From NCBI GenBank assembly GCA_003161255.1, contig PMOQ01000019.1:1-64000 (forward strand): a stretch of DNA of 64,000 nt. The letters are read 5' to 3'. The stretch's first letter is position 1. Each line of letters begins with the position of its first letter. Shown piece after piece: positions 34,724 to 42,662 of the stretch. This DNA is from Acidimicrobiaceae bacterium (GTDB taxonomy: Bacteria > Actinomycetota > Acidimicrobiia > Acidimicrobiales > RAAP-2). The position numbers were made by a program, and so were the translations under genes. The notes below the pieces were generated by a model. It had not been told where the DNA came from, did no database searches, and saw only the letters and a program-made list of their open reading frames with translations.

Positions 34724-35267
34724 CGGAGCTCCCAAGGGCGATTGGCCGTTGTGGTCTCCTGATCGTAGCTACGGGATGTCCCACCGGTACTCCCGAGGAC
34801 AGCGAGGTCCAACCGATTCAACCGGAGACCCGAGCTCGTGATGCGGTCGAGGCACCGGATGGCACCGTTGAAGGGCTTCGGGTGTTCTTTCGCTTACGGC
34901 TTGAGGAAGAGGCGGCACTCAAAGCGAGAGCAGAAGGTGGCATGCCGAAAAGCTCTTCGTAGCCATCGCGAACTGGGGAGAGCGCTCACAATGCTGGAGG
35001 GTGTCGCAAAACGCACATTTTGGGCACCGATGGTCGTATTGGGCGCGTTAGCTTCGAGGTTGTGCAAACGTCGGTACGCCCGAGCATCCTGGTTGGCGTG
35101 GGCAACGCAAGCGAACCCGTTGTCAATGCCCATCATTCCAGTTTGAGCTCGACTCTCGTCCGGTATTTCGGAACCCGTTTGTCGCGTTGCCGGCGAGATG
35201 ATCACAACCTCTTCGCGTTGCATGGACCTCTCCAGAGTTCGTCCCCGACACCCACCCGGATTGTGCC
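34724..35267. other. Intergenic region ahead of the molybdenum cofactor genes
   Basis: This 544-bp stretch between two divergent genes has no convincing coding frame. Short frames on both strands show no domain, no good ribosome-binding site and no codon bias. It is visibly less GC-rich than the left flank, starting the AT-richer zone that continues through the Moco genes. It should contain promoters for moaC and the monooxygenase. I looked for a Moco riboswitch-like core and did not find one I could defend. Confidence 0.5.
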
Positions 35268-35801
35268 GTGAGTACTGGACCACCGGAGACTCCGGATCTC
35301 GCTCACCTTGATGAGCACGGTCATGCCCGCATGGTCGACGTGACTGGCAAGTCACCGACAGCGCGCGTTGCTGTTGCTCGGTGTGTGGTACATACCGCTG
35401 TCGACGTGGAAAAGGTGTTTGCGTCTGTTGAACACGATCCAACTGTCGACGCCGTTGTTGCAGGGATCCAGGCGGCCAAACTGACCTCACAGTTAATTCC
35501 TCTGTGCCACCCCATTTTGCTGAGCGATATCGAGGTCGCTGTTACGGCGCGTCAAGGAGCAGCGGACATTGTCGCTCGGACCCAGGTCGTCGACCGAACG
35601 GGCGTTGAGATGGAAGCCCTGGTCGCGTGCGCGACCGCGGGACTGGCGATCGTCATGGCTCTGCGCGAGCTCGACCCCGACGCGACGATCGAGGGTCTCG
35701 CGCTTTGGCACAAGTCCGGTGGGCGCTCGGGAACGTGGGACCGCCGCCCGGAGGAACAGGCCACGCCGGCGGTTCCGGACCACCTGGCCAATCCGACATG
35801 A
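35268..35801 (+). CDS. moaC: Cyclic pyranopterin monophosphate synthase MoaC, divergent active site
   Basis: A 177-residue MoaC homologue; the family converts the MoaA product to cyclic pyranopterin monophosphate. LAHLDEHGHARMVDVTGKSP, GIQAAKLTSQLIPLCHP (active-site His) and RTGVEMEAL (two Glu) are clear. However, by alignment to E. coli MoaC, the Lys51 position reads Glu (SVEHDPTVDA), and the YDMCK segment with Asp128 and Lys131 reads VMALR. Three canonical catalytic residues are therefore changed. It starts with GTG at 35268 and overlaps mobA (ATGA). It could be inactive, altered in mechanism, or a lineage variant. Confidence 0.85.
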   Translation: MSTGPPETPDLAHLDEHGHARMVDVTGKSPTARVAVARCVVHTAVDVEKVFASVEHDPTVDAVVAGIQAAKLTSQLIPLCHPILLSDIEVAVTARQGAADIVARTQVVDRTGVEMEALVACATAGLAIVMALRELDPDATIEGLALWHKSGGRSGTWDRRPEEQATPAVPDHLANPT

Positions 35802-36427
35802 GCGCCCGAACGGTCGCCGGGATACTGCTTACGGGCGGCTCGAGTCGGCGCATGGGTGTCGACAAGGCTTCGTTGGGGGTTGATGCCCAGCCAATGGCCG
35901 AGCGCATCGGTGCGGTGCTGGCTGCTTTTGGAACTCCGGTGCTAGAAGTGGGACCGGGGCCAGGGCTGCCTTCGATTCAGGAACCGGAACCCGGTCGGGG
36001 GCCGTTAGTTGCCCTGGGTGCTGCGGTGCGCGAACTCCGCCGGGTAGGAGCGATCGGGCCGGCAGTCGTGCTCGCGTGTGACCTACCGCTTATCAACCGC
36101 GAAGTTGTCGAATTGCTAGTCCACTGGGCCGGGAGATGGTGCGGTGGTCCCGCTTGTGCAGGGATGGGCCAACCGCTCTGCACTCGCTGGGCCGTAGCCG
36201 ATCTGATGGCGGGGGAACGGGGTTTGGAGTCGGGAAAGCGCTCGCTCAAGGGACTTCCGGGCGTGGCTGGGGCTACCCTCCTGACGGAGAAGGATTGGGG
36301 TCATGTTGGGACCGAGAAGACCTTTGGCGACGCGGATAGACGGTCCGACTTGATGGCGCTCGGGGTCACTGCTGGGCTCGAAGATCCGAACACTGGGCGA
36401 CCCGATAGGGGGCCGTTGTGGAACTGA
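35798..36427 (+). CDS. mobA: Molybdenum cofactor guanylyltransferase MobA-like, with paired frame slips
   Basis: A 209-residue MobA-type nucleotidyltransferase that would attach GMP to molybdopterin. GILLTGGSSRRMGVDKASL is the GTP-binding signature and VVLACDLPLI the metal-binding Asp motif. QPLCTRWAVADL and the C-terminal FGDADRRSDLMALGV also fit. Between them, codons near 36131-36170 read RWCGGPACAGMG. Shifting one base gives GDGAVVPLVQGW, the expected MobA sequence. An extra G in GGG 36131-36133 and a missing base near 36166-36170 would explain this and cancel out. It overlaps moaC by 4 nt and moaE by 10 nt. Confidence 0.82.
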   Translation: MSARTVAGILLTGGSSRRMGVDKASLGVDAQPMAERIGAVLAAFGTPVLEVGPGPGLPSIQEPEPGRGPLVALGAAVRELRRVGAIGPAVVLACDLPLINREVVELLVHWAGRWCGGPACAGMGQPLCTRWAVADLMAGERGLESGKRSLKGLPGVAGATLLTEKDWGHVGTEKTFGDADRRSDLMALGVTAGLEDPNTGRPDRGPLWN

Positions 36428-36939
36428 GCACTTCGGACACATTGATCGAACTTTCGACTGCACCACTTGATGTCAGTGCCTTGAGTCGATGGGTGACGGT
36501 CCCAAATTGCGGGGCCGTCGTAACCTTCTGTGGCTGCGTACGCGATCACAGTCCAGGCCGGGAGGGGGTGGTGTCGCTCGAGTATGAGGCTTACGAAGAG
36601 TTTGCCACTCGCCGAATGCGTGCGGTGGCGGATGCGGCTCGGCAATCCTGGCCGGACCTGGCTCGCGTTGCGATTATGCATCGAATCGGCACGTTGGTTG
36701 TGTCCGAGGTAGCAGTCGTCGTGGCAGTATCCTCCCCGCATCGAGACACGGCGTTCGAGGCCGCTAAGTTCTGCATCGACACCGTCAAGGTTTCGGTTCC
36801 GCTTTGGAAGAAGGAGCGGTGGTCGGGGGGCCACGAGTGGACAGACTGTTCGCATGAGGGGATCGCATCAACGCAAAGGGTCGACGAAGGGGAGCCCGAA
36901 GGGAAAACGAGACCGGGCCCTGATTCGAGCTTCACATGA
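36418..36939 (+). CDS. moaE: Molybdopterin synthase catalytic subunit MoaE
   Basis: A 173-residue large subunit of molybdopterin synthase, which transfers sulfur from MoaD to cyclic pyranopterin. GAVVTFCGCVRDHSPGREGV and SLEYEAYEEFATRRM are the conserved N-terminal block. IMHRIGTLVVSEVAVVVAVS follows, and DTVKVSVPLWKKERWSGG carries the conserved catalytic lysines. A tail of about 30 residues after EWTDC is longer and less conserved than usual. The GTG start at 36418 overlaps the end of mobA, and the stop overlaps moeA (ATGA). Confidence 0.93.
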   Translation: MELSTSDTLIELSTAPLDVSALSRWVTVPNCGAVVTFCGCVRDHSPGREGVVSLEYEAYEEFATRRMRAVADAARQSWPDLARVAIMHRIGTLVVSEVAVVVAVSSPHRDTAFEAAKFCIDTVKVSVPLWKKERWSGGHEWTDCSHEGIASTQRVDEGEPEGKTRPGPDSSFT

Positions 36940-38267
36940 GTCACACCGACGCGGTGAGTTCGGTTCGTCTCGACCATACGCCCACGATTCCGCTTCACGA
37001 GGCTTGCGGAATCGTTATGGCGGCGTGTGTGGCCGCCCAGCCGAGCGCCGTTTTGTTGCGCAATGCACTCTCCCACGTCGCAGCTGATGACGTACTGAGC
37101 TCTGTCGTAGTACCCCCGTTCAACAACTCGGGGATGGATGGGTTCGCGGTCGTGGCCGAAGACTGCGCGAGTTCCTCCACGCGGCTCAAAGTGGTGGCCT
37201 CAATCATGGCCGGCGAGGCCGCGAGCACAGAGCTGCAGTCCGGTCAGGCGGCACGGATCATGACCGGCGCACCCATTCCGCCAGGAGCGACGGCTGTCTG
37301 CCCTGTCGAACGTACCGAACTGGACGGCGACACGGTTGTCCTCGAAGGAGTGGTGCAGCCCGGCGATTACGTGCGCCTCGCCGGCGATGACATCAGCCCT
37401 GGGGACGTCGTGGTCAGATCGGGGTCATCTCTCGGCCCCGTCCAGATCGCATTGCTCGAGTCGGTCGGCTGTTCGGAGGTGCTGACCTATCCGCCACCGC
37501 GGGTCGGGGTGCTCACGACAGGCGACGAGCTCATGGGTGCCGGCGAGGCGGGCATCAGAGACTCGAACCGTTCCATGTTGCTCGCAGCCCTGGCACGGGA
37601 GCAGTTCCCGGCCGTGGATCTCGGTATCGTCGGCGACGATGCCGACGAGATCATTCGTCGACTCGGCGAGGCGACGGAGCGGTGCGACGCCGTGATTACC
37701 ACCGGGGGAGTGAGCGTTGGCGATCGAGACGTCGTCCGCCTGACGATTGATCGGCTCCCCACCGTGACCAGCCAGTGGATGCGGGTCGCCATCAAGCCGG
37801 CGAAGCCTTTCTTGTTTGCCCTCCTCGATGCGGCCCCTCGCACAGTTCCCCTCTTCGGATTGCCCGGGAATCCAGTCTCTGCACTGGTGAGCTTCGAGTT
37901 GTTCGCACGCCCGGCGTTGCGTCGCATGGCAGGGCGGCGGTTCTTGTGGCGACCTCTAACCGCCGGGATCGCAACCGAAGATTTTCGGCGTCCACTCGAC
38001 GGCAAGACGCATTTCGTTACGGCCGTGGCCAGGATGTCGAAGGATCAGACTGTGGAGATCCGGCCCTGTGGTCGCCAAGGGTCACACCGGCTGAGTTCAC
38101 TCGGAGACGCGAATGCATTGGCGGTGCTGCCGGATGGGTCTGGGGTGCCAACTGGCGGACGGGTCAGCGTGTTTCTGCTCGACGCCGACGCCCTTTTCAC
38201 TGGTGATCCGTTGGAACCTATGGGATTTGATGTGCCGATTTCAGACTTGATACCGGGGTGCGAGTAG
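36936..38267 (+). CDS. moeA: Molybdopterin molybdenumtransferase MoeA
   Basis: A 443-residue MoeA that inserts molybdate into adenylylated molybdopterin. VVVPPFNNSGMDGFAVVAED (about residues 56-75) is the domain I/III signature, ARIMTGAPIPPGA follows, and GVLTTGDEL and ITTGGVSVGDRDVV form the MogA-like domain. FGLPGNPVSALVSFELF is the C-terminal catalytic loop. The ATG overlaps the moaE stop. No separate mogA/moaB adenylyltransferase is visible in the island, so that step must be supplied elsewhere. Confidence 0.95.
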   Translation: MSHTDAVSSVRLDHTPTIPLHEACGIVMAACVAAQPSAVLLRNALSHVAADDVLSSVVVPPFNNSGMDGFAVVAEDCASSSTRLKVVASIMAGEAASTELQSGQAARIMTGAPIPPGATAVCPVERTELDGDTVVLEGVVQPGDYVRLAGDDISPGDVVVRSGSSLGPVQIALLESVGCSEVLTYPPPRVGVLTTGDELMGAGEAGIRDSNRSMLLAALAREQFPAVDLGIVGDDADEIIRRLGEATERCDAVITTGGVSVGDRDVVRLTIDRLPTVTSQWMRVAIKPAKPFLFALLDAAPRTVPLFGLPGNPVSALVSFELFARPALRRMAGRRFLWRPLTAGIATEDFRRPLDGKTHFVTAVARMSKDQTVEIRPCGRQGSHRLSSLGDANALAVLPDGSGVPTGGRVSVFLLDADALFTGDPLEPMGFDVPISDLIPGCE

Positions 38268-38309
38268 CGGTGGCCAATTCGTCGGTGTCGTCTGTCTCGA
38301 CTCGGTTGA

Positions 38310-38558
38310 TTGGAGGTCAAGCTGCCTGAAGTGCTGTTCTTCGGACCGGCCCGCGATCTAACCAAGGAGCGTCGGGTCACTCTGGACGGAAGCAACGTCA
38401 GCGAGGTTCTGAAGGCGGCTGTCGACCGCTACGGCTCCGCGCTTGCCGATCTGCTTTCGGTCTCGCAGGTCTGGGTGAACGGCGAAGCCGCGGACAGTAC
38501 GGACAGCGTGAGTGACACAGATGAGATCGCCGTGATCCCGCCAGTATCTGGGGGCTGA
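38310..38558 (+). CDS. moaD: Molybdopterin synthase sulfur carrier MoaD
   Basis: An 82-residue ubiquitin-like sulfur carrier. VLFFGPARDLTKERRV is the typical first beta hairpin, and the C-terminal IPPVSGG ends in the Gly-Gly that is thiocarboxylated. Partner MoaE is encoded two genes upstream. The start is uncertain. TTG 38310 is the longest; GTG 38331 (at VLFFGP) fits the usual MoaD N-terminus; GGAGG at about 38312-38316 would best serve a start near 38322, where only CTG is available. The end is firm. Confidence 0.88.
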   Translation: MEVKLPEVLFFGPARDLTKERRVTLDGSNVSEVLKAAVDRYGSALADLLSVSQVWVNGEAADSTDSVSDTDEIAVIPPVSGG

Positions 38559-38749
38559 CGATCACCCGCGGTGAGCGCCAAGAGCCTCTCGAAATAGGAC
38601 TCGAGGCTGTAATAGTTGGGATCGGAGTTGAACGAGCCTGACCAGGCGAGATCCGATGCCCGAACGCGTTTGACCAAAAGTCGCGTGCCGAGCTGGCCGA
38701 TCGGTTGTGGTGGTCGTGCGACGTTCACGCCTTGATCCGCCCACTTCGC

Positions 38750-39829
38750 CTAACCCCCGCGAGTATGCATCTCGAGGTGCGGATCACGGCGGAGGATCGT
38801 GACTGGAATGGCTTCCCGTCGAGTCATAGCCAAACGCTCCAAGGCACCGGCATCTCGCCGAATGAGCCAAGCCTGGGTGACGATCTGACGCATCTCGTGA
38901 TCTGAGGCGCCGGACCGCAACGGCCGCCGAAGATCGATCCCCTTCGGTGCATAGAGACACTGGTACCACACGCCATCGGCAGTTATCCGGCTGCGGTCAC
39001 AGTTCGCACAAAAGGGATGGGTAGTCGACGAAACGATTCCAAACGTCCAGCCATCCGGCAGCGCGTATCGGGTCGCGGGAGCAGAATCCTCACGAGGTAC
39101 CGGCTCAAGGTCGTCAAAGCTCTTTGACAGGATCGCCAGAATTTCGTCTTGGGACACCACCAGATCGTGTGCCCACCCGGTCGCTCCGCCCACATCCATG
39201 TACTCGATGAACCGCACCTCGGCCGGAATCGTTCTGCTGAACTCCACCAGCTCGACGAGTTCGTCGTCGTTAACTCCACGGACAACGACGGAGTCAATCT
39301 TGCTATTCGCAAATCCGGCTGCAGAAAGTGAGCGAAGTCCCTCAATGACCTTCTCATGGCCGGATCGCCTCGTCATCTCTTCAAAACGACCAGGTCGAAG
39401 GGAGTCGAGGCTCACAGTGATTCGATCGAGGCCTGAGTCTCGTAGCGCCGACGCTAGGGGGGCCAAGAGGATTCCGTTTGTCGTCAACGCGACTTCATGA
39501 ATCGCGGGCTTGCTCGAGATAAGACGCACAAGCTCGGCCAAGCCTTTACGAAGAAGCGGTTCGCCTCCCGTGAGACGAACCTTCTCTACACCCAGGGATG
39601 AAAAAATGTCTACAAGCCGGCTCAACTCATCAAAGGTGAGGACGTCCTCTCTTGGGAGCCACCTGTACTCGTCTTCAGGCATGCAATAGCTACACCGAAG
39701 ATTGCAGCGATCAGTGACAGAGACGCGGAGTTCTCGCATTGGTCTGCCCAAGGCGTCAACAATCGCCCCTCTGGGATCGGACTCTGCGCCATATGGGGCG
39801 GCTGCATACGAAGATTCTTTGTCAGTCAA
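38750..39829 (-). CDS. moaA: GTP 3',8-cyclase MoaA
   Basis: A 359-residue radical SAM enzyme for the first step of molybdopterin synthesis. The N-terminal cluster motif is TDRCNLRCSYCMP (CxxxCxxC) and the SAM-binding GGEP is in VRLTGGEPLLRKG. The C-terminal cluster Cys residues are in HPFCANCDRSRITADG and YQCLYA. It ends in HTRGG, and the C-terminal Gly-Gly is required in characterised MoaA. It is convergent with moaD. The start is a TTG at 39829 with no clear ribosome-binding site and about 24 residues ahead of the usual N-terminus. The gene is visibly AT-richer than most of the window. Confidence 0.95.
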   Translation of the reverse strand: MTDKESSYAAAPYGAESDPRGAIVDALGRPMRELRVSVTDRCNLRCSYCMPEDEYRWLPREDVLTFDELSRLVDIFSSLGVEKVRLTGGEPLLRKGLAELVRLISSKPAIHEVALTTNGILLAPLASALRDSGLDRITVSLDSLRPGRFEEMTRRSGHEKVIEGLRSLSAAGFANSKIDSVVVRGVNDDELVELVEFSRTIPAEVRFIEYMDVGGATGWAHDLVVSQDEILAILSKSFDDLEPVPREDSAPATRYALPDGWTFGIVSSTTHPFCANCDRSRITADGVWYQCLYAPKGIDLRRPLRSGASDHEMRQIVTQAWLIRRDAGALERLAMTRREAIPVTILRRDPHLEMHTRGG

Positions 39830-40162
39830 GAGATGAGTAGCATACTCCTAGATCGACCATCACAATATCTGGCACTATGACTCTCGATTAGAGAAGGTGT
39901 TGGGGTCCTATCTATGTCCGATCCCCCGGTATATGGGCGATCATTCAAGTGCGCAAATTCTGCCTGTATCGGGTCAGATGTTGGTGCAGTGTAAGGATGT
40001 AATTGCGGACCACGGGTCTCCTGTCATTTGGTCATTCCCCCGAGAATCGAGCCACATCAGTGATGGCTGTAGATGGCATATTGCGAGTCAGTTGTGACCA
40101 ATACGCTGAAAAACATTCGTGTTGTGATTGGGTGATCGCACCGGTGCTCAATACTGCGGGCG
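39830..40162. other. AT-rich intergenic region upstream of moaA
   Basis: This 333-bp stretch is close to half A+T, in contrast to the GC-rich flanks, and has no supported gene. It should include the moaA promoter on the minus strand. The one short open frame (39897-40097, plus) shows no domain or ribosome-binding site. The composition suggests recently acquired or degenerating DNA at the edge of the Moco island. Confidence 0.5.
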
Positions 40163-40288
40163 GTTGACCCGGCGATCCGCCGAGGCGTCGTGTCGATCCC
40201 CACGGTCACCATCACGCGAGACATGATCGACCCGGTGACCGGGATGACGCGGTACTCGGCTGTACCGGTAATTGTGGAGTCAGCCTAG
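40163..40288 (+). pseudogene. C-terminal remnant of a molybdopterin-dependent oxidoreductase
   Basis: Forty-one codons ending at TAG 40286-40288 read VDPAIRRGVVSIP, then TITRDMIDPVTGMTRYSAVP, then VIVESA. In DMSO-reductase-family molybdoenzymes the C-terminal cap has the pattern R-x-G-V-V-S-[IL]-P-H-G, a variable loop, D-P-x-[ST]-G-x-x, then -x-P-V-x-V-E. Here the loop after SIP appears deleted. The upstream frame is closed within 9 codons (TGA about 40133), so the rest of the gene is absent. Its place beside moaA suggests the island once served a molybdoenzyme here. Confidence 0.6.
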
Positions 40289-40548
40289 GAACGGCTCGTT
40301 ATGAGCGCCGGAGCACCCGGGTGTACATGAAACCATCGGACGGCATTTTTGGTTGCGCGAATGCGTCGGCATCTTCGGGGGCGGGGTGGTTGTCGGACCG
40401 CGCCAAGTGAACAGCGGGGCTTTGGGCTATCACCCTTGGGGCTGAAGTGCGCGATCCGCCTTTGTCACTTCCGCGGCAGAATGCTTTGCAATATGGCACG
40501 AGCGCCCGCTGCTTTAGGCTGACGACTCGATTGACGAGTGTCCACCGG
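40289..40548. other. Promoter-proximal spacer before the TetR gene
   Basis: About 260 bp with no supported gene, joining the molybdoenzyme remnant to tetR. A TTGACG hexamer lies at 40531-40536, close to the tetR start, and could be a -35 element for a start further downstream at 40582. No clear palindrome is seen by eye. Confidence 0.3.
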
Positions 40549-41211
40549 ATGGCGGTAAGGGACACGAGACCATCGGAAGGGATGTACTTGCCGACGGAAC
40601 CGCTGGCTGAGCGTTTGAGGGAGAAGCGGTCGGAGATGATGCTCTCAGAGTTGGAGGCCGTCGCTCTCAGACTCTTCGACGAACGCGGGTTCAATGATGT
40701 AACGGTGCAGGAGATCGCTGACGAGACACAGATCTCAGTTCGTACCTTCTACCGGTACTGTCCGACCAAGGAGGACGTGCTGCAGCTACGGATCGATCAA
40801 CGCTCCGAAGCCCTCCGGGCCGCGCTGTCGGCGCGTCCCGTGGACGAACCCCCGCTGCACTCGCTTCGCATCGCACTCGTTGAGGCGGTGTCGGCTGAAG
40901 ACATGGTGCTTCTCCGCCGCTGGATCACCGTCATCTCGGCCACTCCAAGCGTATTGCGCGGGGTGATGGGTGGCATCTACTTGAAGACTCGTTTGGTGAT
41001 AGCGGGGTTCTTCGGTGTGAGGCTGGGACTGCCCAGCGATGCCCTGATCCCGACGATGTTGGCCGCCGCGGTTGGAGGTGTTTTGGAGGCGACGCAGACC
41101 CAATGGTTCTTTTCCGGAGGGGAATTGGCAACGATGATCTCCGACAGCCTCGAGGTGCTCGAAAGAGGAATCGGCACGGATCCTCAGCGGTGGATGGGTG
41201 AGCGGGGATGA
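40549..41211 (+). CDS. TetR-family transcriptional regulator
   Basis: A 220-residue TetR-type regulator. The DNA-binding domain is AVALRLFDERGFNDVTVQEI and ADETQISVRTFYRYCPTKED (about residues 35-75), with the Phe-Tyr-Arg-Tyr motif ending the recognition helix. The C-terminal ligand domain is divergent. Start choices are ATG 40549 or ATG 40582; the latter has GGAAGGG immediately before it, too close for normal use. It precedes the hydrolase/deacylase/CoA-transferase genes, where two copies of a shared motif (42201-42222, 42600-42620) may be operators for it or for the TetR at 56275. Confidence 0.88.
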   Translation: MAVRDTRPSEGMYLPTEPLAERLREKRSEMMLSELEAVALRLFDERGFNDVTVQEIADETQISVRTFYRYCPTKEDVLQLRIDQRSEALRAALSARPVDEPPLHSLRIALVEAVSAEDMVLLRRWITVISATPSVLRGVMGGIYLKTRLVIAGFFGVRLGLPSDALIPTMLAAAVGGVLEATQTQWFFSGGELATMISDSLEVLERGIGTDPQRWMGERG

Positions 41212-41315
41212 CAGGACCGGATCGATCGAGCCTTCCCTGGTCTCGTTGTGTTGATAGACGACTTGTGGCGTTCAGCGCCCGCTGATCGGACGGACCAGGT
41301 CGCGCTCGTAGCTGA

Positions 41316-42182
41316 TCAGACGAGGATCGTGTCGGCCCAGTCGGCGAGGATCGGCGCCAGTGGCGGCCAGCCGACGAACAGGCCTTCCCCTTGTCCGCCC
41401 GCTCGGGCCGAGGAGCGTTCGTTCCACTCGTCGTCGGACCACGGCGGCTCGACAAGCTGAGCAGCCGGAAGCAGGGCGGCCAGCTGCTCCGACGTCTCCC
41501 TCCGATGACTGAGGTCTGTCGTCCCGGAACGGAAGACGAGCGTTGGGACGTCGAGGCGTCGGGCATCGGCGTCGGGGAGCCCCGGAATGAGCTGGTCGCC
41601 GCGGGGGCAGTACACGGCCATCCAACGCTCCATTGCCGCCACGAACTCCTTCGGGTCGTGGTCCAAAAACCGCTGCTTGTTGCCCGGGTTCCGTTCCAGC
41701 ACCTCGGACCACTCGGGCAGCGCGACCACCGCCTCCATGCCTGACTTCCAGGCGGCGGAGATTGACCCGGCGCAGTAATGGTGGCCCAGGCTCAACAACC
41801 CGTAGACCCCGCCACTGATCCACCACATGGCCAGGCCCGCCGCCATCTCGCGGTGTCGCGCGGCCGTCAGGAGGGACACCCGAGCGCCCCCGGAGCCCCC
41901 GACGATCACCGCAGGCGTCATGTCCAGCTCCGCCAGAAGGCCGGCCAACACATCGGCCTGCATCGCCGACTCCGAGCTCCCTTCAAAGCAGACGTCGGAC
42001 TCGCCCGTGTTGGGTCGGTCCCAGATGAGGACCCGGTTGCCACGCTCAGCCAACGCTTGTGCCAGCTCGCGAACGCCGGGGGAATCCTTACTGAACCGAC
42101 CGCCCGGCGTAATGGCCCAAGGCTGTCCCTCTCCGAAGACTTCGTAGCTGATTGAAAGCCCGTTCACCTTTGCGGTCGTCAT
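41316..42182 (-). CDS. Alpha/beta hydrolase
   Basis: A 288-residue alpha/beta hydrolase. VIVGGSGGARVSLL holds the nucleophile in GxSxG (Ser about residue 96). LIWDRPNTGESD matches the family D-x-P-x-x-G-x-S strand, and TLVFRSGTTDLSH is the region of the acid. The usual C-terminal His is not obvious: the last 40 residues end in PPLAPILADWADTILV with no clear GH motif. Either it is supplied elsewhere (SHRRE) or the triad is incomplete. It is divergent from the small protein at 42236, across a motif that may be a shared operator. Confidence 0.8.
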   Translation of the reverse strand: MTTAKVNGLSISYEVFGEGQPWAITPGGRFSKDSPGVRELAQALAERGNRVLIWDRPNTGESDVCFEGSSESAMQADVLAGLLAELDMTPAVIVGGSGGARVSLLTAARHREMAAGLAMWWISGGVYGLLSLGHHYCAGSISAAWKSGMEAVVALPEWSEVLERNPGNKQRFLDHDPKEFVAAMERWMAVYCPRGDQLIPGLPDADARRLDVPTLVFRSGTTDLSHRRETSEQLAALLPAAQLVEPPWSDDEWNERSSARAGGQGEGLFVGWPPLAPILADWADTILV

Positions 42183-42200
42183 GAGCCGACATTACTGTGC

Positions 42201-42222
42201 CAAAGAACGCTCACTTACTTTG
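42201..42222. promoter_or_regulatory. Shared operator-like motif, copy A
   Basis: CAAAGAACGCTCACTTACTTTG: both ends are CAAAG/CTTTG, giving partial dyad symmetry. The minus-strand core AGTGAGCGTT is near-identical to the cores of copies B, C and E. It lies between the divergent hydrolase (start 42182) and the small protein (start 42236), so one site could control both. Confidence 0.5.
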
Positions 42223-42235
42223 TGGAGGGTGGTTC

Positions 42236-42562
42236 GTGGCCAAGGCCATCATGGTCGTGGAGTCCGGTCCCGCCGATGACGAGCGCGACGCCGAGTACAA
42301 CGAGTGGTATAGCGGGACGCACATTCCGGAGATCTCTTCGATTCCCGGGTTCGTGTCGGCGCGGCGGTACAAGACCAGCGAGGCCGATCGGGGTCGCTCG
42401 ACGAAGGCCAGTTACCTGGCCATCTACGAGCTCGAGGCCGACGACATCAGCCGGCCGCTCGAAGAGCTGGCCGCCCGGTCCGCCGACGGTCGAATGGGCA
42501 GATCCGACGCTCTCGAGCTGTCGCCACCGCCCGTCGTGACGGTGTACGAGCTCATCGAATAG
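42236..42562 (+). CDS. Small dimeric alpha/beta-barrel (EthD/DUF4286-like) protein
   Basis: A 108-residue protein with a ferredoxin-like dimeric barrel pattern. AKAIMVVESGPADDERDAEY and NEWYSGTHIPEISSIPGFVS are typical of proteins in which a Tyr/His pair (here YSGTHIPE) lies on the first helix. SYLAIYELEADD is a later strand. GTG 42236 is chosen because GGAGGG lies 6 nt upstream. Members bind small acids or assist degradation pathways. It precedes the deacylase gene by 100 bp in the same direction. Confidence 0.8.
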   Translation: MAKAIMVVESGPADDERDAEYNEWYSGTHIPEISSIPGFVSARRYKTSEADRGRSTKASYLAIYELEADDISRPLEELAARSADGRMGRSDALELSPPPVVTVYELIE

Positions 42563-42599
42563 AACCCCGGGCAATCCGGGATTGGATGGGGTCCTGCCT

Positions 42600-42620
42600 C
42601 AAAGTAAGCGAGTGTTTGCT
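42600..42620. promoter_or_regulatory. Shared operator-like motif, copy B
   Basis: CAAAGTAAGCGAGTGTTTGCT on the plus strand, 43 bp upstream of the deacylase gene. Its first nine bases equal those of copy A read on the minus strand, and the core AGCGAGTGTT matches copies C and E with one or two differences. A small GC hairpin (CCCGG-GCAAT-CCGGG, 42566-42580) just precedes it and may end the upstream transcript. Confidence 0.5.
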
Positions 42621-42662
42621 ATCTTTTTTGGGGACCCCTCCCGGTGACCGATAGGAGGATCG

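Noticed and set aside
35000-35267. Possible Moco riboswitch ahead of moaC
   Set aside because: No conserved core could be recognised by eye; a covariance-model scan would be needed to revive it.
34838-35490. Short frames on both strands between the monooxygenase and moaC
   Set aside because: Basic, low-information translations, no start signals, overlapping each other and moaC.
38429-38728. 99-codon minus-strand frame after moaA
   Set aside because: Half of it is antisense to moaD and the rest (MNVARPPQPIGQLG onward) matches nothing I recognise; it may be a relic but cannot be supported.
39897-40097. 66-codon plus-strand frame in the AT-rich spacer
   Set aside because: No ribosome-binding site, no domain, and composition does not suggest coding.
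40299-40694. 131-codon minus-strand frame over the tetR start
   Set aside because: It overlaps the tetR DNA-binding domain antisense and has no domain of its own.
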